Assembly (NCBI GenBank): GCA_004123355.1
Contig: SCHM01000001.1
Span: 10,860,193-10,924,192 of the forward strand
Source: Amphirosellinia nigrospora
Taxonomy: Eukaryota > Ascomycota > Sordariomycetes > Xylariales > Xylariaceae
Direction: 5' to 3'
Length of the DNA: 64,000 nucleotides
Position numbers and translations under genes: made by a program
Notes under the pieces: model-generated
The model's database searches: none
Told to the model about the DNA's origin: nothing
What the model saw: only the letters and a program-made list of their open reading frames with translations
Shown: positions 34,628 through 47,477 of the stretch, one piece after another
Layout: each line of letters starts with the position of its first letter
How positions within the stretch are numbered: the stretch's first letter is position 1

Positions 34628-35133
34628 TTTAGGTGCTGGGGCCGTGTTGGGACACGACTGACAACTGATCCGGGCGTTTGTTAGTAAATCCCTAAGGAAC
34701 AAAACACCACCATAAGATGTCACGAAATTGTGTCGTGGTTTGAATTTGACAAGATGGAGCGAAGACAGATTGGAGGTATGAGTGTACATTCCACATTGGC
34801 GTTATATTGCGTGGTAGCACAGCCTAGCCAGGACCCTACAGGTCTTAGGGTGACCCATCTCATTGGCCTGAGCTCTATATTAGATTTGTTTGCTTTTTTA
34901 TAATACACTGACGCAGTAATAATTTCAGTAATTCTTTTCTTCTATAGGTAATTTACCATCTCGACTCATAAGCTTCTTAAAAACATAAACATTTCATCAT
35001 ATATCATGATGCCTACTTCCACATTGCCGCCCACCAACAATAGCCCTAGGTTAGGTTAAATTTGTAATGTCTATTAATGTGTACACGAGAAGCTTTCGCC
35101 AATGTGGCGTATAGATGAAAGGAACATGATTAC
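34628..35133. other. Intergenic, RFT1 to GMC oxidoreductase
   Basis: AT-rich; holds the RFT1 promoter and the 3' flank of the next gene. No ORF. Confidence 0.5.
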
Positions 35134-37439
35134 CTAGTACAGTCGTCTCCTCCTGTCGCACTTGCCACCACCAGGAGAACCGGGATTCGTCGAGTTTGTG
35201 GAGGGGTACAACGGTGGCTGTGCACAGTTGCCCGCAATATCACAGGCGATCTTTTCAGCCAGAGCATATACGGTAGACTGGGGTGTCCAGGAGGGAGGAA
35301 AGGGAAGGCGGACGCATCAACGACGCGCAGGTTACCAACGCCGTAAACTCGCGCCTGCGAGTCGACTACAGCCATCGGATCGTCCTTCTTGCCCATCTTG
35401 TTCGTGCAAGAGGCGTGGTAGATGGCGTTGTAGCTTCGGCGAATCGACTCCAGAATCTCCTCGTCGCTGGTCACATTGGCACCCGGGTAAATCTCATCGC
35501 CAAGAGCAAGCTTCTTCATGACATCCGTCGACCAGAACTCACGTGCACGCTTGAAGGACGCCACAGCCACAGCAGCGTCGGCAGGGTGCGTCAACGAGTT
35601 AGGATCGATGATAGGTTGTACCGCCGTGTCAGCCGACGAGATGGATACGGTACCGCGCGAGAGTGTGTTATGAGGGCACACACGAGCGTTCCGTAGTTGT
35701 AACCATCGGCCGGGTCAGCAAATCGTGAGTCGAAGTCCTCGCCCAACCAGGATCCGAGGAGATGTATTCCGCCTCGGGCAATCTTCCGGAAACTCGGCGA
35801 GCGCAGAGAGGGTCTCGTTGGACCATCCTTTTCGAAGATGGGCGGGAATCTTCTCCCAACCGATCACGTCAGCCGTTGGGTTCGTGTAGATGCCGGTGGC
35901 GTTAGCCTGGAAAAGCGCCTTTTGCTCGGCAGCAAACTCGGGTTAATGAGCGACGAGAACGTGATGGCACCGATGCGGTACGTAATACCATAGTAAATAT
36001 GGTCCTGTAGGTTTTGTCTACGCCAGGTCGGTCGGCCACCACGGGAATATCCAGCTTTTGAAGGGTCTCGGAGGGGCCGACGCCAGATACCATCAATAAC
36101 TGCGGCGAGCCAAATACACCAGCAGACACAATTACTTCCTTATTAGCCTTGAGTGTGTACTGAGCACCCATGGTGTTAACGACTACTCCTGTGGCCTTTT
36201 TGTCCGCATCAAAGATAATCTTCTTGGCCAAGGTCAGATGGTAGAGGTATAGGTCGGTGTTCCCGAGGTTAGGTTGCAGATACGCCGTAGACGACGAACT
36301 TCGCAGCATCGTCTTGCCATCGATCGAAAATGTCGCATACGCCTGGCCAATAAGCTTGCCGCTGTTAAGACCAGGAATAACGGGAACTCCGATGGCCTTA
36401 AGGCCTTCTACTACCCACGTAGCGATTGCCTGAGGCCAGTTCGGGTAGGCTGCGGCTACTGGGCCATTTCTACCCACGACACCTGCATCGTATACCGGTG
36501 TCGAGTTGGCGGGTCGTGCGTCCACTGTGGTTCTCAGGATTAGTAACCGCGAGATTGAACACGATATAGAAGTCTTCGGTGAGGATCACTTACTGTTAGG
36601 CGGCACGAAATGAACACTCTTTTGGAACCACGGTAGGAATTTGGACCAAGAGCTAGAAGACCTCTGTGTTAAAGCTTGTAGCGTAGATTCAGTCTTGGGG
36701 TTTCGGGAGCGCGTGGTAGCACGTGGGAACAACATTTTGCCAGAGCAAGATATAAAGGACTGCGAAGCACTTACTAGCTATTGTCGCCAACTTCGTCGGC
36801 CCAGTTCTGATATGAGCCCTCTGTTCCACGTTGGTACACCATGAAATTTCTGGCTGAACCACCGCCGAACGTCTTGCCCGCCGCATAATGGAGCGTCAAG
36901 TTGTTGGCGCCCTATTCATCTATTAATACTGAAATCCCAGGCGTTTATCGATTCAAGTTAACTGACAGCTTGCGGTGTTGTTATGTACTGGGACACATAG
37001 AGTTAGTTATCATCACTCAGGCATAACTAGTGAGGGTCTCGGCAACTTTAGGACTTTTAGAGTGACTTATACTCTAAAAGTGGCCTAAACAAGAAGCAAG
37101 ATAATCACAATAATTACTTACTCCCCAGTCAATCAAGGGCTGCCAGTCTTTCACACCCTTACCGGTGAAGGCTCCGTCGCCGCCAGGAAGCATACTATTG
37201 TTGCTGTTGCTGAACTCATAAAATGTTCCAGCCTCGACCACCGCCACCGTGCCGGCATGTTGCTCGACTAGTCGTGCAGCCACTGTAAGTCCTGCGGTAC
37301 CGCCGCCAACGATAATATAATCGTACGTCGCATTGTCGCCAGGCGTAGCAAAGGACGATCCCAGAAGTCGGAAGGGGTCTCCCAGTGCCGAAGCAGTGCC
37401 AGCCAGTAGGGCCGTCGCCCAGGTCGCCGTCTTCAACAT
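35134..37439 (-). CDS. Secreted GMC oxidoreductase (AA3-type, FAD)
   Basis: FAD-dependent alcohol/sugar oxidoreductase family. Met at 37439 opens a signal peptide (LKTATWATALLAGTASA). The FAD-binding YDYIIVGGGTAGL is at about residues 38-50. Small exons follow, joined as DWG-YITTPQA-GANNLTLHYAAGK, then FGGGSARNFM (GMC signature 1) and DNSY-SWSKFLPWFQKS. Signature 2 is in SAGVFGSPQLLMVSGVGP. The C-terminus has ASCTNKMG and DASAFPFLPPGHPQ, the catalytic His/His region. About five lost bases (near 36020, 35941, 35780, 35752 and 35281) break it downstream of DRPGV. It could be an aryl-alcohol oxidase, glucose dehydrogenase or related enzyme. Sequence alone does not decide the substrate. Confidence 0.85.
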
Positions 37440-40400
37440 CGTCCAAAAGAGCGAAAGAGGATGCTTCGCGGATACTGAAAAAGAGCGACAACAAGCAGTC
37501 CTCGAGGATGGAGGAGGATTATCCCACCCAGTTAGGCGAGCTGAACGCTTTATAAATCCCACCGATCGGAACACTAAGGAAGAGTCCGTCTTGTATACTA
37601 CATGCTTAATCTAGACTAAGGAGAACCCCTGCGACAGCTCCAGCCTCAGTCATCCTGCATGCTAACAGCCCATAATACGGAGTTAAGAGGCTTGATAATC
37701 GCGGCCACATTCCCGCGGGCGTTGCCCTTCATCCAAACTACCTAGTTTCTTAGTCAGGCATAGTGTACACAATACCTATACATATATGCACCGCATGGAG
37801 CGGAATGTACAGTACTGTAAAGCTGACCGGTGAGATCCGCCATGATCGGGAAATTCTGGTGGCGTAGAACATTCCGTGATAGGGGCGTTTACATCTTTAG
37901 AAGGGGATACTCCGCATAGTCAACGGAGACTAACCTACATTGGTAGGTTCGATCTGCCTGTGCGACATCACCACGTGGGAGCTGCATCTTCGCGCGGCTC
38001 AACATGGAGAACTCCTCAACATGGACCAGGGAAATTCGAAATTCGAAACTTGAAACGCTAGGTTGGATTGATAATGACGAATGCTGATACCGAAGATCAT
38101 GCTATGGTAATAACCATACTTATGGGCCACCATCAGGGTATACCGTCTTGTGTGTATATTTCATGCTGCTCAAAAATAGAATGGTACACTACAAGTTTCC
38201 CACGATCGGAACCGAGCAAGCCACATGAATAAGCTAAATAGACTAGTTACTGTCAGCACAGAGTAGTCATCATCACGCTACACAGACTTGGTGGTAATTA
38301 TTTCCCCATCTATTAACCGTTCAGTAGTAATTCTCTATCCTCGATATGTACTTCTACATGGGACCCATGTACTGTACGTGTTCAGCCCAATTTAATCTCC
38401 TGCAATTGCACGAAGGAACGCTCTAACGAGAGGGATCGGCGGGTGCGGGTAGAGCCAGCACGTACAAGCTCAGGTGGTGACAAGCGGAAATAGTTTGTGG
38501 ATGAGCTATGAGTGGAAAGACCATCACCTCGCCTCTATTTACAAAGCTATATACACAATAGAAACGATTGGATATCGAAATGATTGACCATTAGCGGTTA
38601 TTGTATTGATTGCACTGTCTTATTGTAACTTTCCATACTTTCCATACCCATGACTATTGGAATCGCAGCTGAAACTTTCACCACCATGACCGTTTGGCCA
38701 AAAAATCATGCATCTTGGTCCACAAACAGCAACCTAGCAGTAGTGTCTTGGCACAATACACTACCCTACTTACACTGAGTAATGTACAGTACCTCCATAG
38801 TAGATGCATGCCCTATTTGGGGATATAAAACACGTGTAGTGTAGGGTATCTATTACAACATCTAATCGCGACTGTTAACAAACCATGGAATAATAAGCTT
38901 AAAGCACGGGCAACAGAGCGGACCGAATATGCATATCATAGTGCGTGGATGGGATAGATCTGGCATAATCCAACGGCTTACCTAGGTCTATAATAAGAAA
39001 AAAATAAGCTTCTATCTTACCTATGCACATCATCAACTTTTTTTTTTATTCGCGAAACAAGGCAACCTAGTTAAAGCCAATCATCAGCGGACCACCTGAT
39101 GTATAATAGGCATTCAGCTGACTCGAGACGACTCTCACTCACTCGTCACTCTAAGAATGGAATCTGCGATGGAACTGTCGGGTGTGGCGAAAGAGACAAG
39201 TTGAGGTAGCCTACCTAGGTATACAAGGAGGGGTCAAGAGAAGGCGACTTATTCTGTATCTCTCCCTCAGAAAGCCTCATCGCCTCCTAGCCTCACACGC
39301 AAACCTCACCGCTTCAAGGTTTATCCCACGATGTTTCCAATAGCACTATGCATTCGTATACATACGAAAACCAACCGAAAGAGATGAAGGATGGAGGTAT
39401 GTGCCATTTTGTTGTCATTTTATACTTATACACACTGGCAATAGGTAGTCCTTTTAAGCCTCTCCTCGCCATTCCTGCCTATCTTTTCACGGGAATAATC
39501 CTGCTGGAACATGCCCGTCGTCTCCAATAATCCGTGCGGCAAGAGATAATACACAAGCTTGGCTTAGTCGGCCTTCCTTAGGCACAGCACATGCGGTTAT
39601 ATCGCTCGAACTTCGAAGTGCATCGAAAAGTTAATTCTCACTTCACAGAATGCCGTAAAGTCGTAATGCATGGACGAAGCATGTGAATACCTACCCTCTC
39701 AGCACGCAATTTTGCAGCATTTCTTAAAACGATACGCTGTATTGAGCTTCGCTGGAGGGCGTCAACAAGATTTCGGACAAGACTGACAGAGGCTGCGATG
39801 TTCATTCCGTTTGGGCCTGAGTTCAGAGTCACGGGAAACAGAAAGCCAGCACTTCGCGTGATCCATCGGTTAACCTCCAGTTTGAATGGCTCAATGAATC
39901 GAGATACAGATCCTGCCTAGTCACTTAGGCCTATACTTTAGGCTCGTGGACGTAGCATCATCTCTATCTAGTAATGGACAGACTCAACATACATGAGAGA
40001 TCCATTTCAGCAATAGTCCAACAGGTGCAGAAATGGGGAAGGCGGATAGAGACGAACAACAGGACGAGAAGCATTCGTGATATCGTGGGAGGAACACGAC
40101 GAGAAAAAGGGTGCCACAACGGCATTTAAACAACGAGCCTTGGCAGTACGGGCTATTATTCCTCGGCTGTCCGTTATAGACTCCCCAGCACCGATTCGGC
40201 CGTATTTCGCGTCACCCGACATTTACCTCCATGGCGATACAATAATTGCTACTGTGCGCGCTTGTGTATTAGGTAGCTATCCCCACGACAAAAAGCTTCC
40301 TGATTGGTATTTTAGTTCCATAATAATATCCTGTTAACCACAGCAATAAGTCGAGCTTGTACGGGTTGGTATTTGGAATGGACTGACGAATACACGACAC

Positions 40401-40551
40401 TATCACATGGTTTTGTTTCGTTTCCAGGCAGTGGGGAAAACCTTGACGTCGAGAAGAGCTTTACATGTGTCGCAGAATGAGATTCCAACGAGCATTATTA
40501 TCTCCAAAACTGACAACTCTAGTTTTTAAATGCTAATCTGTTACATAGCAT

Positions 40552-40583
40552 TTACGTTTCGTTTCGTTTCGCTTCCTTTCGTT
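40552..40583. repeat. TTTCG pentanucleotide microsatellite
   Basis: Imperfect run of TTTCG/TTTCC units. Confidence 0.7.
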
Positions 40584-41729
40584 TGATTCGATTTGTTTTC
40601 TTCCTCCTGTGGTGCTTACGTCACGAGGTAGTATTAAGATGCCTGTCTATCGACAGGGGTTTTTGATGATCAGTTGAAGAATCAACACCAGAACAAAGCC
40701 AGGTTGTACCCAACAATGTGGCCGCACAATCCTCTTAAGGTCAGTATATACGCTACAGCTATTCATGCTTTGTGTATATATGGCGCAAGCCTTGGGGTTC
40801 AAGACTTCATCTGAGGAATTACACTACAGTACGATTCTTACATATTGATAAGCATCTTGCATGAGAAAACGGCCCACCGATGCATTGATATAGCGCAACA
40901 TTCATATCGGGAGATGATCTGCGTTGCAGCAGCCACTTTCGCAATTGGCACGATCCTTTCGGTCTGGATTGCAGGCGGTCGTAAGACGAAATAAGCTATA
41001 TCCAATACACAAGCTATAGATACGAGATGATCGTGGGCTAGTTTTAAGGGAGTCCTTCACCGCCAAGCACTGGATGGATATCCGACTCGTGATGCGGCTC
41101 AACCGTAGAGACTACGGAGGCTCTCGGCGCTATTGCGCCGCTTCGTCAAAATTGCCTAGCTTCGATTGGCCGCGGCAGCAAAGCCTTGAGGCCCGGCGAC
41201 GTCGAATGCTTATCATGTCTTCTTCTCGTCAGTCGTGTGAGATTTCAACGCGTATTCCAATCTCCATATCCCAAGCGCGAATGCTCCAGATCCCCACATC
41301 AATCGGACCGGCTCGGCAACGTTGGGAATCCTACTACCACCCTTTCGGTTTGCCTCGACTCCATACTGTTTATATTACGGTCTTTGTACGAATCTGAACC
41401 AGAGTTAAGCAATATTTGGTACCTCTTATTGGCCCATTCAGATGTCCATCATGCCCTCATCCCATCTTCCACCCCGTTTTCTCGGCCCCGCGCAGACCCG
41501 TGGGTTTAGCAAGGGTCCCATGCTTCTGTTCATAGTGCCCATATTGTGAAGTACGCTCCGCTTCCCTAAATGCGCGCGCCTTTCATTGGCGCAAACCACG
41601 TTTGGCGGACAAGCCTCGGCCTGGTACAATAACGAGATCCATTGTTGCCCTTGAAATGGAGACCGAGAGGCAGACTACGTAATCAGAGCATAGCTCCAAG
41701 TCTCTAGTGTGTAAAAAAAAAAACGTTTT

Positions 41730-41841
41730 CCCCGGGGCCAATCGCCATCAAGGGGATCGATCCTCTATGGTTGATCGATCGTAATGCTTAATATATAAAA
41801 GATCGTTCCCCGGACTTCTCCATTTGGGGATTTTCCTGGAG
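41730..41841 (+). promoter_or_regulatory. Hexose-transporter promoter with candidate CreA sites
   Basis: Three matches to the fungal carbon-catabolite repressor consensus SYGGRG lie upstream of the transporter: CCCCGGGG at 41730-41737 (both strands), CCCCGG at 41808-41813 (minus) and CTGGAG at 41836-41841. A CCAAT box is at 41738-41742 and a TATA-like AATATATAAA at about 41790-41800. The start codon is at 41968. The consensus is short, so this is suggestive. Confidence 0.5.
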
Positions 41842-41967
41842 AGCGTGCTGTTCCATCTCACTCCCCAATCTCGTGACTGGGAGACATCTAACAAAGAGAC
41901 GATTTAGCTCCCTCGACACAGCACAGAAACATTGGACGGTATCCTAGCACGGTAAAATACCTCCATT

Positions 41968-43768
41968 ATGGGTGCCCTGGGTATCCAGAGGCCTGATCAG
42001 GCTGGCAAAACATGGCCTGCGCTGGCCATTGGCCTTTTTGTGGCCTTTGGTGGCGTTCTATTCGGGTAAGTTATGATCTACTACTGAAGAGATACAGCGC
42101 CGACCCATTGTCCACAGCACTAACATGATATTCCAAGTTATGACACCGGTACCATCAGTGGTATTCTAACGATGCCGTATTGGCAACGGCTCTTCTCCAC
42201 AGGCTACATCAACAGCTCTGGAGATCCGGATGTGTCACCTTCACAATCTTCTGCCATCGTCTCTATCCTGTCCGCTGGAACGTTCTTCGGTGCTCTCGCT
42301 TCCCCGTTTTTTGCCGATACTATCGGACGTCGGTTCGGCTTGATTGCCTCGTGCTTTGTGTTCAACCTCGGCGTCATCCTGCAGACAGCAGCGACTGCCA
42401 TCCCGCTGTTCCTTGCTGGTAGATTCTTTGCAGGTTTCGGTGTCGGTCTCGTCTCTGCTATAAGTATGTCCCCATACAACCTCTTCTTGTGGACTGTTAC
42501 TAAAGCGGCGCTTAGTTCCCCTGTACCAAAGTGAGACGGCCCCCAAATGGATTCGAGGTGGTATCGTGGGCGCGTACCAGTTCGCTATCACTATCGGTAT
42601 CCTTTTAGCCAACATCGTGAACAACTCCACCCAAAATCGAAATGATTCTGGCAGTTATCGGATTCCTATCGCCCTTCAGTTCGCTTGGTCCATCATCCTC
42701 ATCGTTGGTATGAGCTTCCTTCCCGAAACCCCACGATACCTCATCAAGAAGGGAGAACACGAGAAAGCAGCTCGTTCCCTAGGGCGACTACGAAGACTCC
42801 CAGCAGAAGACCCTATCATCGCCTCCGAATTGGCCGAGATTCGCGCAAACCACGAATACGAGCTCAGCATCGGCCAGGCAACTTATCTCGACTGCTTCCG
42901 GGGGCCCATGCTCAAGCGCCAACTCACTGGCATGGCCGTTCAGGCTCTACAGCAACTGACGGGTATCAACTTCATTTTCTACTACGGAACACAGTACTTC
43001 AAGAACTCCGGTATCGATAACCCATTTACGATCCAAGTGATCACATCTGTCATCAATGTCGTGTCTACCATCCCAGGTCTTTACGCTGTCGACAAATTTG
43101 GTCGTCGACCCCTCCTATTTTGGGGTGCCATCGGAATGTGCATAGGCCAGTTCGTTGTGGCCCTCCTCGGCACATTGACTACCGGCCAGGATGCCTCTGG
43201 TAACACCATTGTCTACAACGAAGCGGCCCAGAAGGCCAGTATTGCCTTCGTCTCTATTTTCATCTTCTTCTTTGCATCGACGTGGGGTCCACTCGGTTGG
43301 GTTGTCACCAGCGAGATATATCCTTTAAAGACCCGAGCCAAGAGCTTGAGTTTGACAACGGCATCCAACGTAAGTTCTCATCATTACCTTTATACTACAT
43401 CTACACCAGCTAGATTTCGCTAACTCGTACATCACCAGTGGCTCCTTAACTTTATTATCGCTTTCGTCACCCCCTACCTAGTCGACTACGGCCCGAACTA
43501 CGCCAACCTACAATCTAAGGTCTTCTTTATCTGGTTTGGCGCCTGCTTTATCTGCATCGGGTTCGTCTACTTCTTCATCTACGAGACCAAGGGATTATCA
43601 CTTGAGGAGGTCGATGATTTGTACACCGAATGCAAGAGTGCCCGCCAAAGCGCCAAGTGGACACCCACCGCCAGCTTTCGCGAAAGGTATACGGCCAACG
43701 AGGAGAAGGCCGATGGAGTTCATGATGGCCCCGTTGTGCACCACTCTGATGGTGGCGTGTCGACATAA
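41968..43768 (+). CDS. MFS hexose transporter
   Basis: Proton-coupled or facilitative sugar importer of the plasma membrane, 12 TM helices. Four exons (introns 42066-42137, 42464-42515 and 43370-43438), all in phase, about 535 residues. Signatures: GGVLFG-YDTGTISG at the first splice junction, GRRFGL after TM2, the RFFAGFGVGLVSA motif, PLYQSETAPKWIRG, FLPETPRYLIKKG, the sugar-binding LQQLTGINFIFYYG, DKFGRRPLL, GWVVTSEIYPLKTRAK and ETKGLSLEEVD before a hydrophilic tail. It resembles high-affinity glucose transporters of filamentous fungi; the exact sugar is not certain. The frame is intact. Confidence 0.93.
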
Positions 43769-44302
43769 AGAAATAAATATGTAATGAATTAGCGATTAAG
43801 AAGTGGTGGTACATATATTTAAAGGCTCATTAAGCCTAAGATCCATTTAAGTGCACCGAAGCATTTAATTGGAAATTGACACTAAATTCCAAGCTCCAAC
43901 CTCTATATATCATTCGTGAAGTAATTGTTGTACTATGTAGTATATATGATACACCATCAGCATACTACGCCAATCAATATAGTGACATATTATACTGTAT
44001 ATGACATTCTCGAAGCCCTCCACCTCGCCCCATATCACAACGACACAATGTAAAGGGTTGGAATAGATGGTATTGATAGTAATCACATATGGTGTCAAGG
44101 TTCGTTGCCTTTCTTCCTAGATCGGCAACCCTTTGTCTATCTATATTCCACTGCCTTCACGTCCAATTGTCTTCTTTAGAAAAGTCTCCCAGTATTTTCG
44201 TGAGTTATATGAGGCTATTCCAACTCGTGTCTCGGATATTCGCCCCCGGCTCCGATACGAGAATACATATAAACTAAGGGAGCCTACCCTCAGTTTGTCT
44301 GA
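43769..44302. other. Intergenic
   Basis: AT-rich 3' flanks of the transporter and the RNase H-fold gene; no ORF of note. Confidence 0.5.
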
Positions 44303-45493
44303 TCACTCGTCCAATATCGTCTCGTAACCCTCATGGAGATCGGTCTCATACTCCAGCCTTTCCGCCTTCCTGATTGCTCTTAGCCGTAGTTTCTCTTCCC
44401 TTTCAGTGTTCTCCTTGGCCCCTTGACTCCCTCTAATAATTGGAATAACTGAAAGTGTTTCGCCAGTTGGTAGTAACCGTTGATTATTTGCCTGGATAAA
44501 TTTTTTTAGGTAATTTTCATCTTGAAACGTAATAAAAGCGACCTCGGCAGATTTTAGCCCTGTAGATGTAGGCATAGTGTCGAAAAAGTAGCGGGCAAGC
44601 TTCACGCCAGAGTTGATAGAATTAGGAAGTAGCCCGTCCTGGGATTGAATTGTTGCACCAAAAATAATCCTGTTTTCGTCATAAGTGTGCCGAACGATCT
44701 GACTACACTTTTGGCGGAATCGCAGCTTTTCCTGGTTTTCTATGTTAAGAAAAGCGTTTGCCATAGCTAAAACTGATATAGCATCATTCGCAGCGTTATC
44801 AGCAGAGCCATGTTTATTAGAACCCTTGATATATTTCCAGTTGTATCCAAGAGTTTGGAGTACAGTTATTCGTCCAGGTATAACCCCTATTGCAGCGGTT
44901 ATATCTTTTGCAATATCGCGGAGATCAATCCAAAACGAAAAGTAAGGGATAGCTTTAGGAAAGTTTCTTAACAGATAATTCCATTCAGCCGACATCCCAA
45001 ATCCAACAAGCACTAGCTTCGTGCTATTGCAAGACTGTATAAATTCAATAACGGCGGACTCTAGGTCATCAAGATTAACTTGACGCTCATGGCCAAACCG
45101 GGACGGGCGGCGGTTCGGGATACCGCCCCTGTAGCGGATTAGGTCTTCTCGCATTTTGTCGCTCATATTAATATTGAGTGCAAGGCTTTGAATTTGATTT
45201 TTGTTGATAAAATCATCTAGGCGTCGCTGTTGCTGGCTGGGGATATGGGCGCAGGGCGCCATGGTCGGCAGATACGCGAGACCGACTTGATGCAGTATGC
45301 GGCTTCTTTCGCTTTCTATAGGCACATGCTCTGTATCTAATGCGATAAAGGCGTGGTCCTCGAGAGTTCCTTGTAGGCCTTCTATAGTTGTAATTCTGTT
45401 TTTAAAGAGAGCACGACAGACTGGGTCGCGTTGAAGCTGTTGGTAAGTAGCCATAGTAGGCATTACTGTCGCGGTTGATATCAAATCGGACAT
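44303..45493 (-). CDS. Gfd2/YDR514C-like RNase H-fold (DEDD exonuclease-like) protein
   Basis: About 396 residues from Met 45493 (MSDLISTATV). The longer open frame to 45685 has no features. Exonuclease-like motifs are visible: I, FIALDTEHV (D-x-E) at about residue 45; II, LVGFGMSAEWNYLL, where family members usually have Asp but this one has Glu; III, NAANDAISVLAMANAF. A glutamate/arginine-rich C-terminus (EREEKLRLRAIRKAERLEYE) follows. The best family guess is the Gfd2/YDR514C-like domain, related to 3'-5' exonucleases; activity is unproven. The frame is intact, without introns. Flanks are AT-rich. Confidence 0.6.
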   Translation of the reverse strand: MSDLISTATVMPTMATYQQLQRDPVCRALFKNRITTIEGLQGTLEDHAFIALDTEHVPIESERSRILHQVGLAYLPTMAPCAHIPSQQQRRLDDFINKNQIQSLALNINMSDKMREDLIRYRGGIPNRRPSRFGHERQVNLDDLESAVIEFIQSCNSTKLVLVGFGMSAEWNYLLRNFPKAIPYFSFWIDLRDIAKDITAAIGVIPGRITVLQTLGYNWKYIKGSNKHGSADNAANDAISVLAMANAFLNIENQEKLRFRQKCSQIVRHTYDENRIIFGATIQSQDGLLPNSINSGVKLARYFFDTMPTSTGLKSAEVAFITFQDENYLKKFIQANNQRLLPTGETLSVIPIIRGSQGAKENTEREEKLRLRAIRKAERLEYETDLHEGYETILDE

Positions 45494-47477
45494 GGTCGAT
45501 GAGAGGTTGCAATCTAGAGAGTAGGAGGGCTGAGCTGTATGAACTGGATGAACGATGAACAAAATGCAGGGTCGGCGAGAGCGTTGGGGTTGGGGTTGGG
45601 ACTTAAGGTGGCGGGTACTTAGAGAAGTACGTATAGGGATACGTGTTCGACAAATACCAGAAACTATCTCGAGTTGCGAACTCAATAGCTAGGTATATAT
45701 ATTTTGAGTTGTAGATTGCGTCTTTGCCAAAACGGCGGGTTAGCACATCTAGTATCGTTCGACAATTGTACTAGGCTAAGCTAGAACAGCATATGGTTCA
45801 TCTCAAAAACTATATTTGGTACTCTATCAACATTACTGCTGTTATTGCAATGTGACCGGGTTTTATACTTTTCTCCAATGAACGAGATAGCAGTTTTTAA
45901 CTTTAGTTATACTAGTTTAGAATTAGCAATGGCCCCCGTCTAGTAGACAATCCTTGTGAGCAGAAGTCTGTCTGTTCAGGTAAGGTAAAAAGCAGACGCG
46001 CACATAACCAACTGATTTTTTTAAAAAAAAATGGGTAAACCAAGTAATTAATTAAATATTAAAAACTACTCTTCGTTTTAGTATTATAGTTATTTAAGAT
46101 ATTGTCAGCAAAACTATAATTTCTAGTTCGCAAAAGGCTCTACGTCAGCCCCTACAAAGCTAAGCCGCGGATCAAAGTAGACAGTTTGACATAAATAATA
46201 AACACAATATCACAAAAGCTACAATATTAATAACGTTACGTAGGTGACACTCTAGGAAATAAAGAACATCACTCACTCGCTTCAATGATGGTATTCGACT
46301 GGCCACGTGCGTGCAACGGTGTCACGACAGCATGCTACCGTCGTACTTCAAGGCACAGTTAAAACAAGTTTCTGTGATTTATGCCTAGTTTCTACGTGGA
46401 GCCGAAGACCCTACTAATAAGCATAGTGCCACGAGGCACAAGCACACAGATAAAGAGACTCCTGTAAAGATACGGTCAGGTGGTCTCCACGAAGATAGTT
46501 ATAGAGCATTGTGCGACAATAAGAGTTTATTACCTACACTGGGTTCATGACACATCATACAATACACCTCGCAGAGGTTCCAAGGTCACAATAACGGTCT
46601 TCATATCGCCAGAGCTCTCTATCTTGATAACCTATCAGTCTCACGAAAAATATCTGTATTCAAATACCTCTTCTGTTCGCAAGAAAATAATATTGGTGTC
46701 ACCCTCAGGGCCAATAGATAGCTGGGTGAGACTAAGAAATTTTCTGTTGCGAGATACTCTAGCCGCCTTGAAGTTTACCACCTTGAACTAACAGGCCTAT
46801 TTCCACATAAGGATTACATTACATGACTATCAAAATTGACCATGAGCAAATATAAACGTTCCTCAATAAAAACCCTGGGAAATTCGGACTAGACAAGCTG
46901 CGAGATAAAAAGAAGAAAAAAAAAAATCAGAGAGCACGTACAACACCAAGGATTCGCTGGTCGTCACCGACCCAACTACTAATTTGGCCCTCACTGGCTT
47001 ATCTATGGGGAGCGGACGGGACCCCGAGTTCTCCAGTGGGTATGGTCGTACGTGGTAGAATACGCAGCTATAGAAATTTAAGTAGGAGATATTACCCAGG
47101 AAAACGAAAGCCTATCATTACAGTTTCTCATACTACAAGTAAGAATGGGATTTGATCAGATAAATGAGGCGTGTATAATGCTAATGGGCAAAGTAAAATA
47201 TACAAGAGACTCCTCTACGCTATCAACCGTGAACTGGCCTGCTTCCAACCCGGACTGATACCCTTGCGGGGGGTCATCAGTACAAATTAAGGCATACCAA
47301 TTCAGTTGCTGTTGAGTGTGAGCTCGGTAAATTACCCGCGCTTCTGTGTTCTATTACTATTTACACACAAAATGCTCGCCAATATCCAAATAATATAGCA
47401 GATCTTGTACTGCCCTTCATATCCCCAATTATAAGCTGTTAATTTCGACAAAAATCTAGGAGGTCATTTTTGAAGCA
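45494..47477. other. 2-kb gene-free, AT-rich stretch
   Basis: No supported gene. The block 45840-46260 is very AT-rich and may hold decayed mobile DNA, but nothing was recognised. Confidence 0.5.

Larger units (their letters stand above)
37440..41967. other. 4.5-kb gene-free stretch
   Basis: Only short frames without features. Contains a homopolymer T run near 39038, a TTTCG-type microsatellite at about 40552-40583, and TACCTAGGTA words near 38980 and 39210. The right end is the hexose-transporter promoter. Confidence 0.55.

Noticed and set aside
45494-45685. Longer N-terminus for the RNase H-fold protein
   Set aside because: Low-complexity and no conserved content upstream of the Met at 45493.
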